The notes under the pieces: generated by a model
Told to the model about the DNA's origin: nothing
The model's database searches: none
What the model saw: only the letters and a program-made list of their open reading frames with translations
Translations under genes and position numbers: made by a program
Assembly: GCF_003007675.1 (NCBI RefSeq)
Contig: NZ_PXNP01000110.1
Location: 1 to 64,000, forward strand
DNA length: 64,000 nt
Source of the DNA: Marinobacter fuscus
Lineage (GTDB): Bacteria; Pseudomonadota; Gammaproteobacteria; Pseudomonadales; Oleiphilaceae
Reading direction: 5' to 3'
Part shown: one piece after another, positions 43,172-53,143 of the stretch
How positions within the stretch are numbered: the first letter of the stretch is position 1
Layout of the letters: each line of letters opens with the position of its first letter

Positions 43172-43247
43172 TGGTGGGTGGTACTGGGATCGAACCAGTG
43201 ACCCTCGCCTTGTAAGGGCGATGCTCTCCCAGCTGAGCTAACCACCC
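43172..43247 (-). tRNA. tRNA-Val (TAC), copy 1
   Basis: Seventy-six bases with CCA; begins GGGTGGTTAGCTCAG, anticodon TAC. Identical to the copy at 43374-43449; a tandem duplication around tRNA-Asp. Confidence 0.95.
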
Positions 43248-43256
43248 GGGAAAAGT

Positions 43257-43333
43257 TGGCGGAGCGGACGGGACTCGAACCCGCGACCCCCGGCGTGACA
43301 GGCCGGTATTCTAACCAACTGAACTACCGCTCC
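43257..43333 (-). tRNA. tRNA-Asp (GTC)
   Basis: Seventy-seven bases with CCA; begins GGAGCGGTAGTTCAG, anticodon GTC, ends GTCCGCTCCGCCA. Near-identical to the E. coli tRNA-Asp as remembered. Lies in the middle of the Val-Asp-Val operon. Confidence 0.95.
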
Positions 43334-43373
43334 GCATCAATCCGGCATTGCCGAATCTAACGCTGCTTTAAAA

Positions 43374-43449
43374 TGGTGGGTGGTACTGGGATCGAACCAG
43401 TGACCCTCGCCTTGTAAGGGCGATGCTCTCCCAGCTGAGCTAACCACCC
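43374..43449 (-). tRNA. tRNA-Val (TAC), copy 2
   Basis: Same sequence as copy 1. It is first in the tRNA operon. Confidence 0.95.
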
Positions 43450-43547
43450 ACTTCGTCGCCTTACTGTTCTTCAGGCTTAAAGCAGTCACTTGTTGGCGTA
43501 TGTTGCCTGCTGATTCAGCGTTGCTGTCTCAACCAAGTGAGACGCGC

Positions 43548-43575
43548 ATTCTAAGGATTTCACTCACGGTGTCAA
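43548..43575 (-). promoter_or_regulatory. Promoter of the Val-Asp-Val tRNA operon
   Basis: On the minus strand: TTGACA, 16 bases, TAGAAT, then a GCGCGTC start region. Well placed about 100 bases upstream of the first tRNA. Confidence 0.75.
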
Positions 43576-43677
43576 TTGTTTTCAGGGATTTTTTTAAAGT
43601 TTTTTTCAAAAACTCTAAAAGCGGACATTTAATAACCAAAATCAGACGTTAGCCGCCAAACCGGTGGTTTGTAAACG

Positions 43678-44544
43678 TCAGAAAATCCACCAGCCACCAC
43701 CCTCGGCCGCTTCTTTTCGTGCGCGTTCGTCCTGTAACTGCGCATACTCGATGTCCAGCGCTTCCAGCTTGCGATCTGTCTCCAGCGCCACCGTTGGCCC
43801 ACCACCGAATGGCCAGTACCAGGAAGGCTCTTCATAGAGCCCTTCTTCTTTCAACGCCAGAATCTCAGTTTCACGCTGCTGCTCCAGCGCCGCCCTGCGC
43901 CGCTCATAGTCATCGTCCTGATTCACCTCCACAATAGAGGTGGCAGCGTGGTTGGGCGCCAGCAAGTCGCTATTCAGGAACAAGGTCGAAACAATTTCGC
44001 CCTCCTGCATCGCGTAGGCACGGCTCACCAGCTGCAAATCTCCGGACGCCAGCGGATGCCCGGGATCAAGTTCCGGGTTTTCACGGGATGGCCCGGCCAG
44101 CTCGTTGTACCGCAGGTAATAGATTTTTCCGGGCTCCACCGTCAGCGTGGCATCGGCAATCAGGCTCAGGCTGAACGAGTTCAGGCCTTCCAGCCCAAGT
44201 AACGGGCGCCGCATGGCAATATGGCGCTCGCCCGGGCTCACTTCCAGCCAGGTAAAGCTGTTATTGCGGATATTGAAGTAGTGGGAGTCGTCGATGTAAA
44301 CGCTGGGCGCCTCGATCTCGTCGGCCGCCCATTGTGAGTGGGTGCGGTAAAAATACAGCAGGGCGTTTTGCTGATCCCACTCATCGGCACCGATGTGAAC
44401 AAAATCATGGCCGGAGACCGGATGCAGGAAGGCTCCAACACTCTTCCCTATCGACTGATAGATCGTACAGCCGGAAACCAGGGCAACACAGGCCAACATC
44501 ACCGGAAAGCGCATAAAACGAACGAAAGGCACGCGGATTTTCAT
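43678..44544 (-). CDS. DUF2846-type lipoprotein
   Basis: Lipoprotein of 288 residues with basic N-terminus, lipobox VSGC and a DUF2846-like core (ALLYFYRTHSQW, SVYIDD, FTWLEVSPGERHIAMRR, GKIYYLRYN). After about 200 residues a Glu/Arg-rich helical region and a Trp-rich end (YWPF, WWIF) follow. The function is unknown. It is not obviously in an operon with the coiled-coil gene upstream. Confidence 0.68.
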   Translation of the reverse strand: MKIRVPFVRFMRFPVMLACVALVSGCTIYQSIGKSVGAFLHPVSGHDFVHIGADEWDQQNALLYFYRTHSQWAADEIEAPSVYIDDSHYFNIRNNSFTWLEVSPGERHIAMRRPLLGLEGLNSFSLSLIADATLTVEPGKIYYLRYNELAGPSRENPELDPGHPLASGDLQLVSRAYAMQEGEIVSTLFLNSDLLAPNHAATSIVEVNQDDDYERRRAALEQQRETEILALKEEGLYEEPSWYWPFGGGPTVALETDRKLEALDIEYAQLQDERARKEAAEGGGWWIF

Positions 44545-44659
44545 TGTTATTCACTCTTCATCCCTTATCGAGTCGCAAAGATCATAACAATTGCCCTGCT
44601 CAAGAACTGAGAGCTACCGCAAGGGATGAATACAAACCGTTACATTCACCCCTGAAACA

Positions 44660-45610
44660 TCACTGCGCTGCGCTGCGGGATCGCAACTGGTTTACCTCTT
44701 CCGACAGCCGGACTAACCGGGATGTCAGCTGAGCGCGGGATGCATCGATCGATTCAACCGTGCGCGCCAGCTCCCCTACCCGCTTGCGCAACGAAGCCAG
44801 TTCGCCCGCTCCGGCCGCCTGCCGGGCGCTGCCTTCCAGCGCCGCCAAACGCGCCTCCAAACCCTGGCTCCCCAGCCTTTGCTCCTGCTCAAAACGGCGT
44901 ATCCGGTTTTCAACCACTTTATCTACATCACCGATTTGCCGGGTTAGCGTTGTTATCTGGCCGACGGCCTCGCGGTTGGCCTGCTCCAGAGCTGCTACCG
45001 AGGCTCCGAGCTTTTCATCAAGCTGCGCTATATCGGCAGACAGCGACGAGCGAAGCTGTTCCAGACTTGTGGTCAGATCCGCCAATGACTTGCCAGCAGC
45101 CGCCAGCCGTTCATCCAGGCCCGACAATGCCTGCGCCTGCTCTTCCAGCTGCTTTCGGTTTCGTTCGTTGGCCACAACCCACAGTTTACGAATTTCACTG
45201 TTGGCAACACTTACCTCTTTGGCGTTAGCGGCAATTTTTTCCTCAAGCGTTGCACCACGTTCCTGCAGCGACTCTCCGGTTTCAGAAAGCTCGCCCTCAA
45301 AACGCGCCAGCGCCAGCTTACTTTGCCTGGCCCAGTAATCCGCCTCTTCCAGCTGGCTCTCCAGCGCGGCAATGCGCTGGCTTTGCCCGTACCAGCCAGC
45401 TCCCGCCGCACCACCCACCGCAATCAAGGCAAGCCAGATCAGCGCCCGGCCACCGCCGCTGCGCCTGGTTTCTCTGGCCTGGCCGGCTGACTTCCGGGCC
45501 GCGCCGCCGGTATTCGGCCGTTCCGCATTGCGCTTCGGGCCGGTTGCTCCGGTAGCACCGGTAGGCCTCTCGGCTCTCAATTCATCGTTATCCGGGCGGA
45601 TAGGTTCCAT
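44660..45610 (-). CDS. Single-pass membrane coiled-coil protein
   Basis: Protein of 316 residues. The first 54 are a disordered basic cytoplasmic part, then one membrane helix (ALIWLALIAVGGAAGAGWY) and about 240 residues of heptad coiled coil with Ala, Gln, Glu and Leu (QSQRIAALESQLEEADYWA). No family is recognised; the layout recalls proteins that span the periplasm. The start after CAGGAGC at 45610 is used. It is divergent from purE. Confidence 0.65.
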   Translation of the reverse strand: MEPIRPDNDELRAERPTGATGATGPKRNAERPNTGGAARKSAGQARETRRSGGGRALIWLALIAVGGAAGAGWYGQSQRIAALESQLEEADYWARQSKLALARFEGELSETGESLQERGATLEEKIAANAKEVSVANSEIRKLWVVANERNRKQLEEQAQALSGLDERLAAAGKSLADLTTSLEQLRSSLSADIAQLDEKLGASVAALEQANREAVGQITTLTRQIGDVDKVVENRIRRFEQEQRLGSQGLEARLAALEGSARQAAGAGELASLRKRVGELARTVESIDASRAQLTSRLVRLSEEVNQLRSRSAAQ

Positions 45611-45807
45611 TACAGCTCCTGAAAATGGACGTTCAAGCAGATAATTATGGATAATACCTGCAGTTAATGAACGGTTAAAATGACCGCTTTTCAACAAAGC
45701 CCGCTCTGCGGGGTTGCGGGGAGCCCTGCCAGCGCCCGCCCGTATTGCATGGTACCGGCCCAGACCCTACAATGGCGCGCTTTCCAATTAACACAGGACT
45801 GTTGCTT

Positions 45808-46299
45808 ATGCAGCCGCTTGTTGGACTCATCATGGGCTCGAAATCTGACTGGCCCACCATGGAACACGCCGCCGATATGCTCGATAAACTCGGTGTGCCC
45901 TACGAAACCCGGGTTGTCTCTGCCCACCGCACGCCAGACTTGCTTTTCGACTACGCCAAATCAGCCGCCGACCGTGGCCTGAAGGTGATCATCGGCGGTG
46001 CTGGCGGTGCTGCGCATCTGCCGGGAATGGTGGCCTCTCAAACACCGCTGCCGGTTCTAGGCGTGCCGGTGCAGTCGAAAGCGCTGAACGGCCTGGATTC
46101 CCTGCTGTCTATCGCACAGATGCCAGGCGGTATCGCCGTGGGCACCCTGGCCATTGGCAAGGCGGGCGCCACCAACGCAGGTTTGCTGGCGGCGCAGATT
46201 GTCGGCACTTTCGATGACAAGGTTCGCAAGGCCGTGGAAGAGTTCCGACAAAGCCAGACCCAGACAGTGCTGGACAATCCTGACCCCAGGGTTCCGTAA
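45808..46299 (+). CDS. purE: N5-carboxyaminoimidazole ribonucleotide mutase
   Basis: Class I PurE of 163 residues. It converts N5-CAIR made by PurK to CAIR in purine synthesis. [13 protein letters not shown], the catalytic [18 protein letters not shown] and [20 protein letters not shown] are all present. The ATG at 45808 gives the usual length; upstream in-frame ATGs at 45745 and 45772 would add unneeded residues. PurK follows. Confidence 0.93.
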   Translation: MQPLVGLIMGSKSDWPTMEHAADMLDKLGVPYETRVVSAHRTPDLLFDYAKSAADRGLKVIIGGAGGAAHLPGMVASQTPLPVLGVPVQSKALNGLDSLLSIAQMPGGIAVGTLAIGKAGATNAGLLAAQIVGTFDDKVRKAVEEFRQSQTQTVLDNPDPRVP

Positions 46300-46371
46300 A
46301 CCCGCAAACCACACGGGAGCAGCGTTTGCCGTGCTGCTCCGGACAACCAAGCCAGACACAGGAGAACCCGA

Positions 46372-47490
46372 ATGCGGATTGGTGTACTCGGAGCCGGACA
46401 ACTCGGGCGCATGCTCGCCCTCGCCGGTTACCCCCTCGCCAAAGAATTCGTCTTCTACGACCTCTCCGGCAGCCCGAGCGTGGGCCTGGGCGAAGTGATT
46501 GTGGATCGCGACGGAAGCTACCTTGAAGACTTTCTGTCGCGGGTTGATCGTGTTACTTATGAATTCGAACACCTTCCGGTGGAAGTGGCAGAAAAACTGG
46601 CACAGCACAAGCCGGTACACCCCTGCCCGAGAGCCCTGCAGGTTTGCCAGAACCGGGAAGCGGAAAAAACCCTGTTCGGTCAGCTGGGCATTCCCACCGC
46701 CGAGTGGCGCATAGCCGACAGCGCCAAAAGCCTGAAGGCAGCCGCCGAAGAGCTTGGCTGCCCGGTTGTGGCCAAGTCCAACACCGAAGGTTACGACGGC
46801 AAGGGCCAGGCGGTATTGAAAGACCCGGCCGAGGCAGAACAGGCCTGGGCGTCTATTGGCCACCCCCGTTTAATTGTAGAGAAGTTTGTAAATTTCAAAC
46901 GGGAAGTTTCGATTATCGCCGTGCGAGGCGAAGACGGCCATGTTGCCTTCTACCCGATGGCCGAAAACACCCATCATGAAGGCATTCTGCGCTACTCCAT
47001 TGCACCTGCACCAGGGCTTGCACCCGATGTTCAGAAGGAGGCCGAGACACACATCAAGGCGCTGCTCAACGAACTGAATTATGTCGGCGTTCTTACCCTT
47101 GAGCTGTTTGAAACCGAAGGTAGCCTGGTGGCCAATGAAATGGCGCCCCGGGTGCATAATTCGGGGCACTGGAGCATTGAAGGTGCCATGACCAGCCAGT
47201 TCGAGAATCACATCCGGGCGGTCAGTGGCCATGCGCTTGGCAGCACGGAAGCCCGGGGCGTCAGCTGCATGATTAACATCATCGGCGAGCATGGTGACAT
47301 TGAACGTATCCTGGAACTGCCGTACGCTCATGTTCACCTTTACAACAAAGGCGAACGCCGGGGCCGCAAACTCGGGCATATCAATATCCTGGCAGACAGC
47401 TACGAAGAGCTGGTCTGGCGGGTGCGCAACTGCGTTCAATTCCTGCCCGGCAGCCCTGAGTTTACAAGCTCGTTAACGACAAGGGGTTGA
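46372..47490 (+). CDS. purK: N5-carboxyaminoimidazole ribonucleotide synthetase
   Basis: ATP-grasp enzyme of 372 residues that makes N5-CAIR from AIR, bicarbonate and ATP, one step before PurE. The N-terminal GVLGAGQLGRMLALAG, the YDGKGQ loop, EKFVNFKREVSIIAVR and NEMAPRVHNSGHW motifs are in order. It follows purE by 72 bases, in one operon. Confidence 0.93.
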   Translation: MRIGVLGAGQLGRMLALAGYPLAKEFVFYDLSGSPSVGLGEVIVDRDGSYLEDFLSRVDRVTYEFEHLPVEVAEKLAQHKPVHPCPRALQVCQNREAEKTLFGQLGIPTAEWRIADSAKSLKAAAEELGCPVVAKSNTEGYDGKGQAVLKDPAEAEQAWASIGHPRLIVEKFVNFKREVSIIAVRGEDGHVAFYPMAENTHHEGILRYSIAPAPGLAPDVQKEAETHIKALLNELNYVGVLTLELFETEGSLVANEMAPRVHNSGHWSIEGAMTSQFENHIRAVSGHALGSTEARGVSCMINIIGEHGDIERILELPYAHVHLYNKGERRGRKLGHINILADSYEELVWRVRNCVQFLPGSPEFTSSLTTRG

Positions 47491-47564
47491 TTTAACTCAA
47501 AGCGACCTTATATTGCGAGAGTATCAATCCACATAAACAGAGAGAACAAAGGGAGAACGACCTC

Positions 47565-48143
47565 ATGGCATTTGAACTTCCCGCACTGCCGTACGAAAAA
47601 AACGCACTGGAGCCGCACATTTCCCAGGAAACCCTGGAATATCACTACGGCAAACACCACCAGACCTACGTAACCAAGCTGAACGGCCTGGTTGACGGCA
47701 CCGATAACGCCGGCAAGTCTCTGGAAGACATCATCAAGAGCGCCAGCGGCCCGCTGTTCAACAACGCCGCCCAGGTGTGGAACCACACCTTCTACTGGCA
47801 CTGCCTGAGCCCGAACGGCGGTGGCGAGCCGACCGGCGCAGCCAAAGAAGCCATTGAAAAGGCCTTCGGCTCTTTCGATGCCTTCAAAAAAGAATTCAAC
47901 GACAAGGCCGCCAACAACTTCGGTTCCGGCTGGACCTGGCTGGTGAAAAAAGCGGACGGCACGGTTGCCATCGCCAACACCAGCAATGCAGAAACGCCGC
48001 TGACCGGCGCCGACAAACCGGTTCTGACCGTCGACGTATGGGAGCATGCCTACTACATCGACTACCGGAACAGCCGCCCGAACTACCTGGAGGCTTTCTG
48101 GAACCTGGTCAACTGGGATTTCGTGAACGAAAACCTGGCCTGA
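47565..48143 (+). CDS. sodB: Iron superoxide dismutase
   Basis: Protein of 192 residues of the cytoplasmic Fe-type. Ligand motifs: LEYHYGKHHQTYV, WNHTFYWHCL, GSGWTWLVKK and DVWEHAYYIDYRN. It removes superoxide. An intrinsic terminator follows at 48182. The ribosome site is GGGAGAA. Confidence 0.94.
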   Translation: MAFELPALPYEKNALEPHISQETLEYHYGKHHQTYVTKLNGLVDGTDNAGKSLEDIIKSASGPLFNNAAQVWNHTFYWHCLSPNGGGEPTGAAKEAIEKAFGSFDAFKKEFNDKAANNFGSGWTWLVKKADGTVAIANTSNAETPLTGADKPVLTVDVWEHAYYIDYRNSRPNYLEAFWNLVNWDFVNENLA

Positions 48144-48181
48144 TCCGGCACCCGAGCATGTGGCCTGAGGCCATATGATTA

Positions 48182-48218
48182 AAAAAAACGCCCGCCCGGC
48201 CCGCCGCGTGGGCGTTTT
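48182..48218 (+). terminator. Terminator after sodB
   Basis: A-run, stem AACGCCC...GGGCGTT with an inner GC-rich part, then TTTTT. Confidence 0.85.
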
Positions 48219-48379
48219 TGTATCTGAATAACCGGCTCTTGCAACAAACCGAAACAGAGCGACCGATGAATCTGTGTAGGATTGAGTCATACTGAATGAC
48301 TCTGTAAACAATCTGTCCCATACTACGGGATGCCAGGCACGCGCCCTTTTCGCTGCGGGCCGCAGTATCAGTCAACGCG

Positions 48380-50458
48380 ATGAGCCGATTTCAACGAATG
48401 CCTAATGCTTTCAATGTAGATAATCGCCTCGGTTACCGGATTCTCCGGTGGGTACTGCTGATTGCGTTGATCAGCGGCACACTGGTGAGCACCGTACAGG
48501 TTGTGCTCGATGCCCGCCGGGTATCGAATAATCTTGAGCGTGAGGCGGCCCAAGCCATCGCCATGGTGCAGGACTCAGCCACCCAGGCAGTCTTCAGCCT
48601 GGACAGCATTCTCGGCCAGCAGGTAGTGGATGGCCTGTTCGCACTGGAACCCATCAACGAAGCCGTTATCAGTCACGCCGATGGCGAAGCACTCGCCAGC
48701 AGATCCCGGCCACTGACCCGGCAACCGTTAAGGGCTGTTACCGATCTGATTTTTCAAGAGACCAGAAGCTTTCAGGCAAGCCTTAACAGCAGTCTGAATC
48801 CGGAAATTGTCTACGGCCACCTCTATCTTCAGTACGATACCGCCTCGCTGGCCAGCAGCTGGCTGACCCGCGCCATGGTCACGTTTGGCTCGGGAATTGC
48901 GCTGGCGATGATTCTTGGCGCGGTGTTGTTTTTCGTGTTTCACCTGCTACTGACCCGGCCTTTGTTAAAAATCGTACGGTCGGTCAAGAAAGTCGACCCG
49001 GAGCATCCGGACGACCGCTTGGTCAGCCTGCCTGCAGGGCATCACAACGATGAACTGGGGCTTTGGGTGAACGCCACCAACAATCTGCTGGTAGCCATTG
49101 CCGAGAGCCAGCAGAAGCACAGGGAAGCTGAAGACAGAGCCCATCACCTGGCCCGCTACGACCAGCTAACCGGCCTGCCCGGCCGCGACGCCTTTATGGA
49201 GGAGTTGCAAGAGGCGATTCTGGTGGCGCAGAGCCAAAAAACCTCCCTGGCCCTGATTGTCTGCGGAATCGACGATTTCAAATCCGTCAACGAGCAATGC
49301 GGCTTCCGTACCGGCGACACCTTTCTGAAAACGGTAGCCGCCCGGCTTGCATCCAATCTGTCGCCTGCCCGGTTCCGGATCGCCAGGCTGGCCGGAGATC
49401 AGTTCGTTATTCTGGAAAAATCTGTGCGTGATGGCTTTCAGGCCGCCGAAACCGCCGAAAAAATTCTGGCCACAGTGAACACGCCCATTTCCGCCGGCAA
49501 CCACCGGGTTTCGATGACAGCTACCCTGGGCGTGGCGCTTTATCCATCCGACGCCGACCAGGCCGACCGCTTTTTGCAGAGCGCCGAGCAAACCATGGCT
49601 CTGGCCAAGCAGTCTGGCCAGAACCATTTCCAGTTCTATGTGGCGAGCATCGACCGGCAGATCCGTGAGCGCCGGCAAATGGAAAAAGACCTGAGCCAGG
49701 CGTTGTCCCGGCATGAGTTTCATCTGGTATACCAGCCCCAGATCAGCCTGGAGACACGGCGGGTGGTGGGAGCCGAGGCCCTGCTGCGCTGGCAGCATTC
49801 CGAACACGGGCTGATCCCACCGGATATTTTCATTCCGGTGGCCGAGGCCAGTGGTGCCATCGTTCCCATTGGCCAATGGGTACTGGAGCAAGCCTGCTGG
49901 CAAGCCGCCACTTGGGCACGGGAAGGCATGCCTCTGCGAGTAGCGGTAAACCTTTCAGCTGTGCAGCTGCGCCAGGAATCCATTGTCGATGACGTCCTCG
50001 ACACGCTGAAACGCCACAAGATACCGGCGGGCCGTCTTGAGCTGGAAGTAACAGAAACCAGTTTCATGACCAACCTGACAGACGCCGTTGGCAAGCTGCA
50101 TCGCCTGCATCGGGCGGGCATCAGCATTGCGGTAGACGATTTTGGTACCGGCTATTCGTCGCTGACCTATCTCAAAAAGATGCCGGTGCAGCACCTCAAG
50201 ATTGACAAGCAGTTCATCCAGGACCTGCTGATTAATGAGGAAGACACCCGGATTGCCAACACCATTATTGATCTTGGCCGCAGCCTCAACCTGACCGTCG
50301 TGGCTGAAGGCGTAGAGACACCTGAACAGGAATATTACTTGAGCCAGCGGGGCTGCAAGGTAGCCCAGGGCTATCTGTTCTCGAAACCCCTGCTGCCAAG
50401 GGATTTTGAGACATTCGTACAGACCTTCCACGCCCAGATCGTGGAAAATAACAGCTAA
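48380..50458 (+). CDS. GGDEF-EAL protein, GGDEF degenerate
   Basis: Membrane protein of 692 residues: helix, periplasmic sensor region (about 50-155), helix, HAMP-like linker, GGDEF domain (about 265-420) and EAL domain (about 435-690). The GGDEF signature is LAGDQF, so it is unlikely to make c-di-GMP but may bind GTP. The EAL domain keeps EALLRW, the DDFGTGYSSL loop and HLKIDKQFI, so it is probably an active c-di-GMP phosphodiesterase. It might also act as a sensor. Confidence 0.88.
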   Translation: MSRFQRMPNAFNVDNRLGYRILRWVLLIALISGTLVSTVQVVLDARRVSNNLEREAAQAIAMVQDSATQAVFSLDSILGQQVVDGLFALEPINEAVISHADGEALASRSRPLTRQPLRAVTDLIFQETRSFQASLNSSLNPEIVYGHLYLQYDTASLASSWLTRAMVTFGSGIALAMILGAVLFFVFHLLLTRPLLKIVRSVKKVDPEHPDDRLVSLPAGHHNDELGLWVNATNNLLVAIAESQQKHREAEDRAHHLARYDQLTGLPGRDAFMEELQEAILVAQSQKTSLALIVCGIDDFKSVNEQCGFRTGDTFLKTVAARLASNLSPARFRIARLAGDQFVILEKSVRDGFQAAETAEKILATVNTPISAGNHRVSMTATLGVALYPSDADQADRFLQSAEQTMALAKQSGQNHFQFYVASIDRQIRERRQMEKDLSQALSRHEFHLVYQPQISLETRRVVGAEALLRWQHSEHGLIPPDIFIPVAEASGAIVPIGQWVLEQACWQAATWAREGMPLRVAVNLSAVQLRQESIVDDVLDTLKRHKIPAGRLELEVTETSFMTNLTDAVGKLHRLHRAGISIAVDDFGTGYSSLTYLKKMPVQHLKIDKQFIQDLLINEEDTRIANTIIDLGRSLNLTVVAEGVETPEQEYYLSQRGCKVAQGYLFSKPLLPRDFETFVQTFHAQIVENNS

Positions 50459-50480
50459 CGTTCAGCCCTGAGGAGTCATC

Positions 50481-51068
50481 ATGACAACCACGGTCATCGG
50501 TCTTGCAGTCATTGCAGTTGTCGTACTGTATCTGGTGTTTATCTATAACCAGCTGGTCTCCCTCAGAAACCAGTTCAAGAACGGCTTTGCCCAGATTGAT
50601 GTGCAACTGCAGCGCAGGCACGACCTGATCCCAAACCTTGTGGAATCTGCCAAAGCCTATCTGGAGCACGAAAAATCCACGCTGACACAGGTAATGGAAG
50701 CCCGCAACAACGCTGTCAGCGCCCAGAAAGACGCCTCCCGGGACCCTGGTGACAGCACCAAAATCCAACGGCTGGGTAGCGCCGAGAATCTTCTGACCAA
50801 AGCCCTCGCAAACTTCTATGCCGTAGCCGAAAACTATCCGGAACTGAAAGCGAACGAGACCATCCAGCAGGTGATGGAAGAACTCTCCAGCACAGAAAAC
50901 CGCGTCGCTTTTGCCCGCCAGGCCTACAACGACGGCGTGATGAACTACAACATCTTCCGCGAGAAATTCCCCAACAATGTGATTGCCGGTATGTTTGCCT
51001 TCAAGGAAACGGCCCAGCTCCAGCTTGAGTCACCGGAAGCCCGCCAGGCACCGAAAGTCAGCTTCTGA
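50481..51068 (+). CDS. LemA family protein
   Basis: Protein of 195 residues: one N-terminal helix (VIGLAVIAVVVLYLVF), then VSLRNQFKNGFAQIDVQLQRR and the long helical LemA core (ENLLTKALANFYAVAENYPELKAN, broken by the usual NDGVMNYN). Its cellular role is unclear. It starts after CTGAGGAG and lies 10 bases before the M48 gene, forming an operon. Confidence 0.92.
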   Translation: MTTTVIGLAVIAVVVLYLVFIYNQLVSLRNQFKNGFAQIDVQLQRRHDLIPNLVESAKAYLEHEKSTLTQVMEARNNAVSAQKDASRDPGDSTKIQRLGSAENLLTKALANFYAVAENYPELKANETIQQVMEELSSTENRVAFARQAYNDGVMNYNIFREKFPNNVIAGMFAFKETAQLQLESPEARQAPKVSF

Positions 51069-51078
51069 GGACTGACCC

Positions 51079-53076
51079 ATGGCAAGCGGTAGCTTCTTCC
51101 AGCGCCAGGCCAGTGCCAGGCGCAATACCGGCCTGCTGATCGTTCTGTTTCTGACAGCGGTGTCGCTGATCACCCTGGCGGTTTGCCTGGTGGGCTACCT
51201 GGTTACCCGCAGCCAGACCTCTGCCCTGCCCTTTCACGAATGGCTACTGTCCAGCCACGGGCTGATGACCGCCGGTGCGGTTGTGGCGCTGGTTGGCACA
51301 GGCTCTCTGGTCCGCTGGGCAGACCTTGCCCGAGGCGGCACCCGGGTTGCCAAAATGGTGGGTGCCCGCCCGATAGACCCGGATACCCGGGACCCCGAGG
51401 AACGCAAGCTGCGCAATATTGTCGAGGAAATGGCCATTGCCAGCGGCGTGCCTGTTCCAGACCTGTACGTGATGGAGCAGGAATCCAGCATCAATGCCTT
51501 TGTTGCCGGGTACACACCGGGCGAGGCGGTGATGGTTGTTACCCACGGGGCTCTCACCCAGCTCACCCGCGATGAACTTCAGGGTGTGGTTGGCCATGAG
51601 TTCAGCCACATTCTCAATGGCGATATGCGCATTAACGTGCGCCTGATCGCTCTGTTGGCGGGTATTCTGATGATTGGCCAAGTCGGCCAGTTTCTACTTC
51701 AGTCCGGTTTTTCCCGTCGCCGCTACCGCAGCAGCAAAGATGACCGGGCGCAGGTGGCACTGGGGCTGGTTGGGCTGGCGCTGCTGATTATCGGCTATGT
51801 TGGCGTGTTTTTCGGGCGGTTGATTCAGGCGGCGGTTTCGCGGCAGCGGGAGATGCTGGCCGATGCGTCATCGGTGCAATTTACCCGGAACCCCGAGGGC
51901 ATCGGTGGCGCTCTGTTCAAGATCGGGCTCAAGGGCGGCTATCTGGATACCACCGGCCACGCCAGCGATATGAACCATATGTGTTTTGGCGAGGCGGCGC
52001 GAATGAAGTTCAGTTCGCTGCTGGCCTCTCACCCACCGGTTAACGAAAGAATCAATGCGATACAGCCGGGCCTACTGGCACGATTGCGCAGCCGGGTTCG
52101 TGATACCCAGCCGTCATCGACCATTCGCCAGGCCCCTGCAGGGGACAAGGCCATGCCCCTTGGAGACCTGGTCAACCAGTTTGTAGAACCTGCCAAAGGT
52201 ACCGCAGGCGGGCGTTCTTCGCCCATCGCCCGCTCTGTGGCCAGCGAGCCGAGAGTCACAGCAGAAACGCTGTCCAGCCGCGTGGGCACGGTGACGGCAC
52301 AAGGCGAGCAGTTTGCCAGTGACCTGCTGGGCCGATTGCCTGCTACGTTCCGGGGGCTACTGTATACCCGGGCTGGCGCTATTCAGCTTTGCTATGGTCT
52401 GCTGGTCTATCAACTCACCGCCGCTGAGCAGGAAAAGACCCTGGCGCTGGTAGCCAGCCACCCGGTACTTGGCGCCCAGGCCGATCTGCTTGATAAGCTG
52501 CTGCCTACCCTGTCGCAACTGGGGGAGCCGGCAAGATTTCCGGTTCTCGAGCTTGCTATGCCTGCGCTCAGGAAGCTGGATCCTGAAGAGCGCCAGGGGT
52601 TGATCGACAATGTTGAGAAACTTGCGGCCGCAGACCGGCGAATCAGCCTGTTTGAACTGGCGCTCACTACCTTTCTCTGGCGCCACCTGGGTGCCGGTGC
52701 CGGGCAGAATGTGCCGGTGAAATACCGGAGTTACCGGCAGGTTGTCCCGGCCATTCAGCTGTTGCTGAGTTTGTTCGCACGGGCAGGTAGCCGGGACCCG
52801 CAGGAGGCATTAAAGCTTTATCAGGAAGCGATGTCTGGTTTTGCGAACAAGGCCGACCTCTCCTCGATGCCGCACAAGGTTTCCATGCAGAAACTGAAAA
52901 GCGCGCTGCAGCTTCTGAGCCGCCTGTCACCGCTACTCAAGCCCGCCATTATCGACGCCTGTGGCCATTGCGTAAGCCACGATGGCCAGGTAGATACCAA
53001 AGAGTACGAACTGATGCGCCTGGTGGCAGACCAACTGGACTGCCCGATGCCGCCGCTGTCGGGCTGTGGGGTCTGA
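51079..53076 (+). CDS. M48 family membrane metallopeptidase with TerB-like tail
   Basis: Zinc peptidase of 665 residues related to HtpX. Two N-terminal helices precede the catalytic GHEFSHILNGDM (about residue 172), with a further pair of helices and the glutamate motif REMLADASSVQF near 258. The C-terminal 250 residues are helical with a TerB-like end (SHDGQVDTKEYELMRLVADQ). LemA and M48 peptidase pairs are common. The last five codons, SGCGV and stop, run into a GGGGTCTGAC repeat. Confidence 0.9.
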   Translation: MASGSFFQRQASARRNTGLLIVLFLTAVSLITLAVCLVGYLVTRSQTSALPFHEWLLSSHGLMTAGAVVALVGTGSLVRWADLARGGTRVAKMVGARPIDPDTRDPEERKLRNIVEEMAIASGVPVPDLYVMEQESSINAFVAGYTPGEAVMVVTHGALTQLTRDELQGVVGHEFSHILNGDMRINVRLIALLAGILMIGQVGQFLLQSGFSRRRYRSSKDDRAQVALGLVGLALLIIGYVGVFFGRLIQAAVSRQREMLADASSVQFTRNPEGIGGALFKIGLKGGYLDTTGHASDMNHMCFGEAARMKFSSLLASHPPVNERINAIQPGLLARLRSRVRDTQPSSTIRQAPAGDKAMPLGDLVNQFVEPAKGTAGGRSSPIARSVASEPRVTAETLSSRVGTVTAQGEQFASDLLGRLPATFRGLLYTRAGAIQLCYGLLVYQLTAAEQEKTLALVASHPVLGAQADLLDKLLPTLSQLGEPARFPVLELAMPALRKLDPEERQGLIDNVEKLAAADRRISLFELALTTFLWRHLGAGAGQNVPVKYRSYRQVVPAIQLLLSLFARAGSRDPQEALKLYQEAMSGFANKADLSSMPHKVSMQKLKSALQLLSRLSPLLKPAIIDACGHCVSHDGQVDTKEYELMRLVADQLDCPMPPLSGCGV

Positions 53077-53117
53077 CAGCAAGTGTCAGACCCCGTCGAT
53101 AGCGAGCGCCAGACCCC
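53066..53117. repeat. Palindromic repeat overlapping a stop codon
   Basis: GTGGGGTCTGACA, loop GCAAG, TGTCAGACCCC (53066-53094), then a degenerate right half (CGCCAGACCCC, ending 53117). The TGA that ends the M48 peptidase gene lies in the first arm. Confidence 0.85.
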
Positions 53118-53143
53118 GTCTCAGGCATTGGCTGCAAAGGGGG

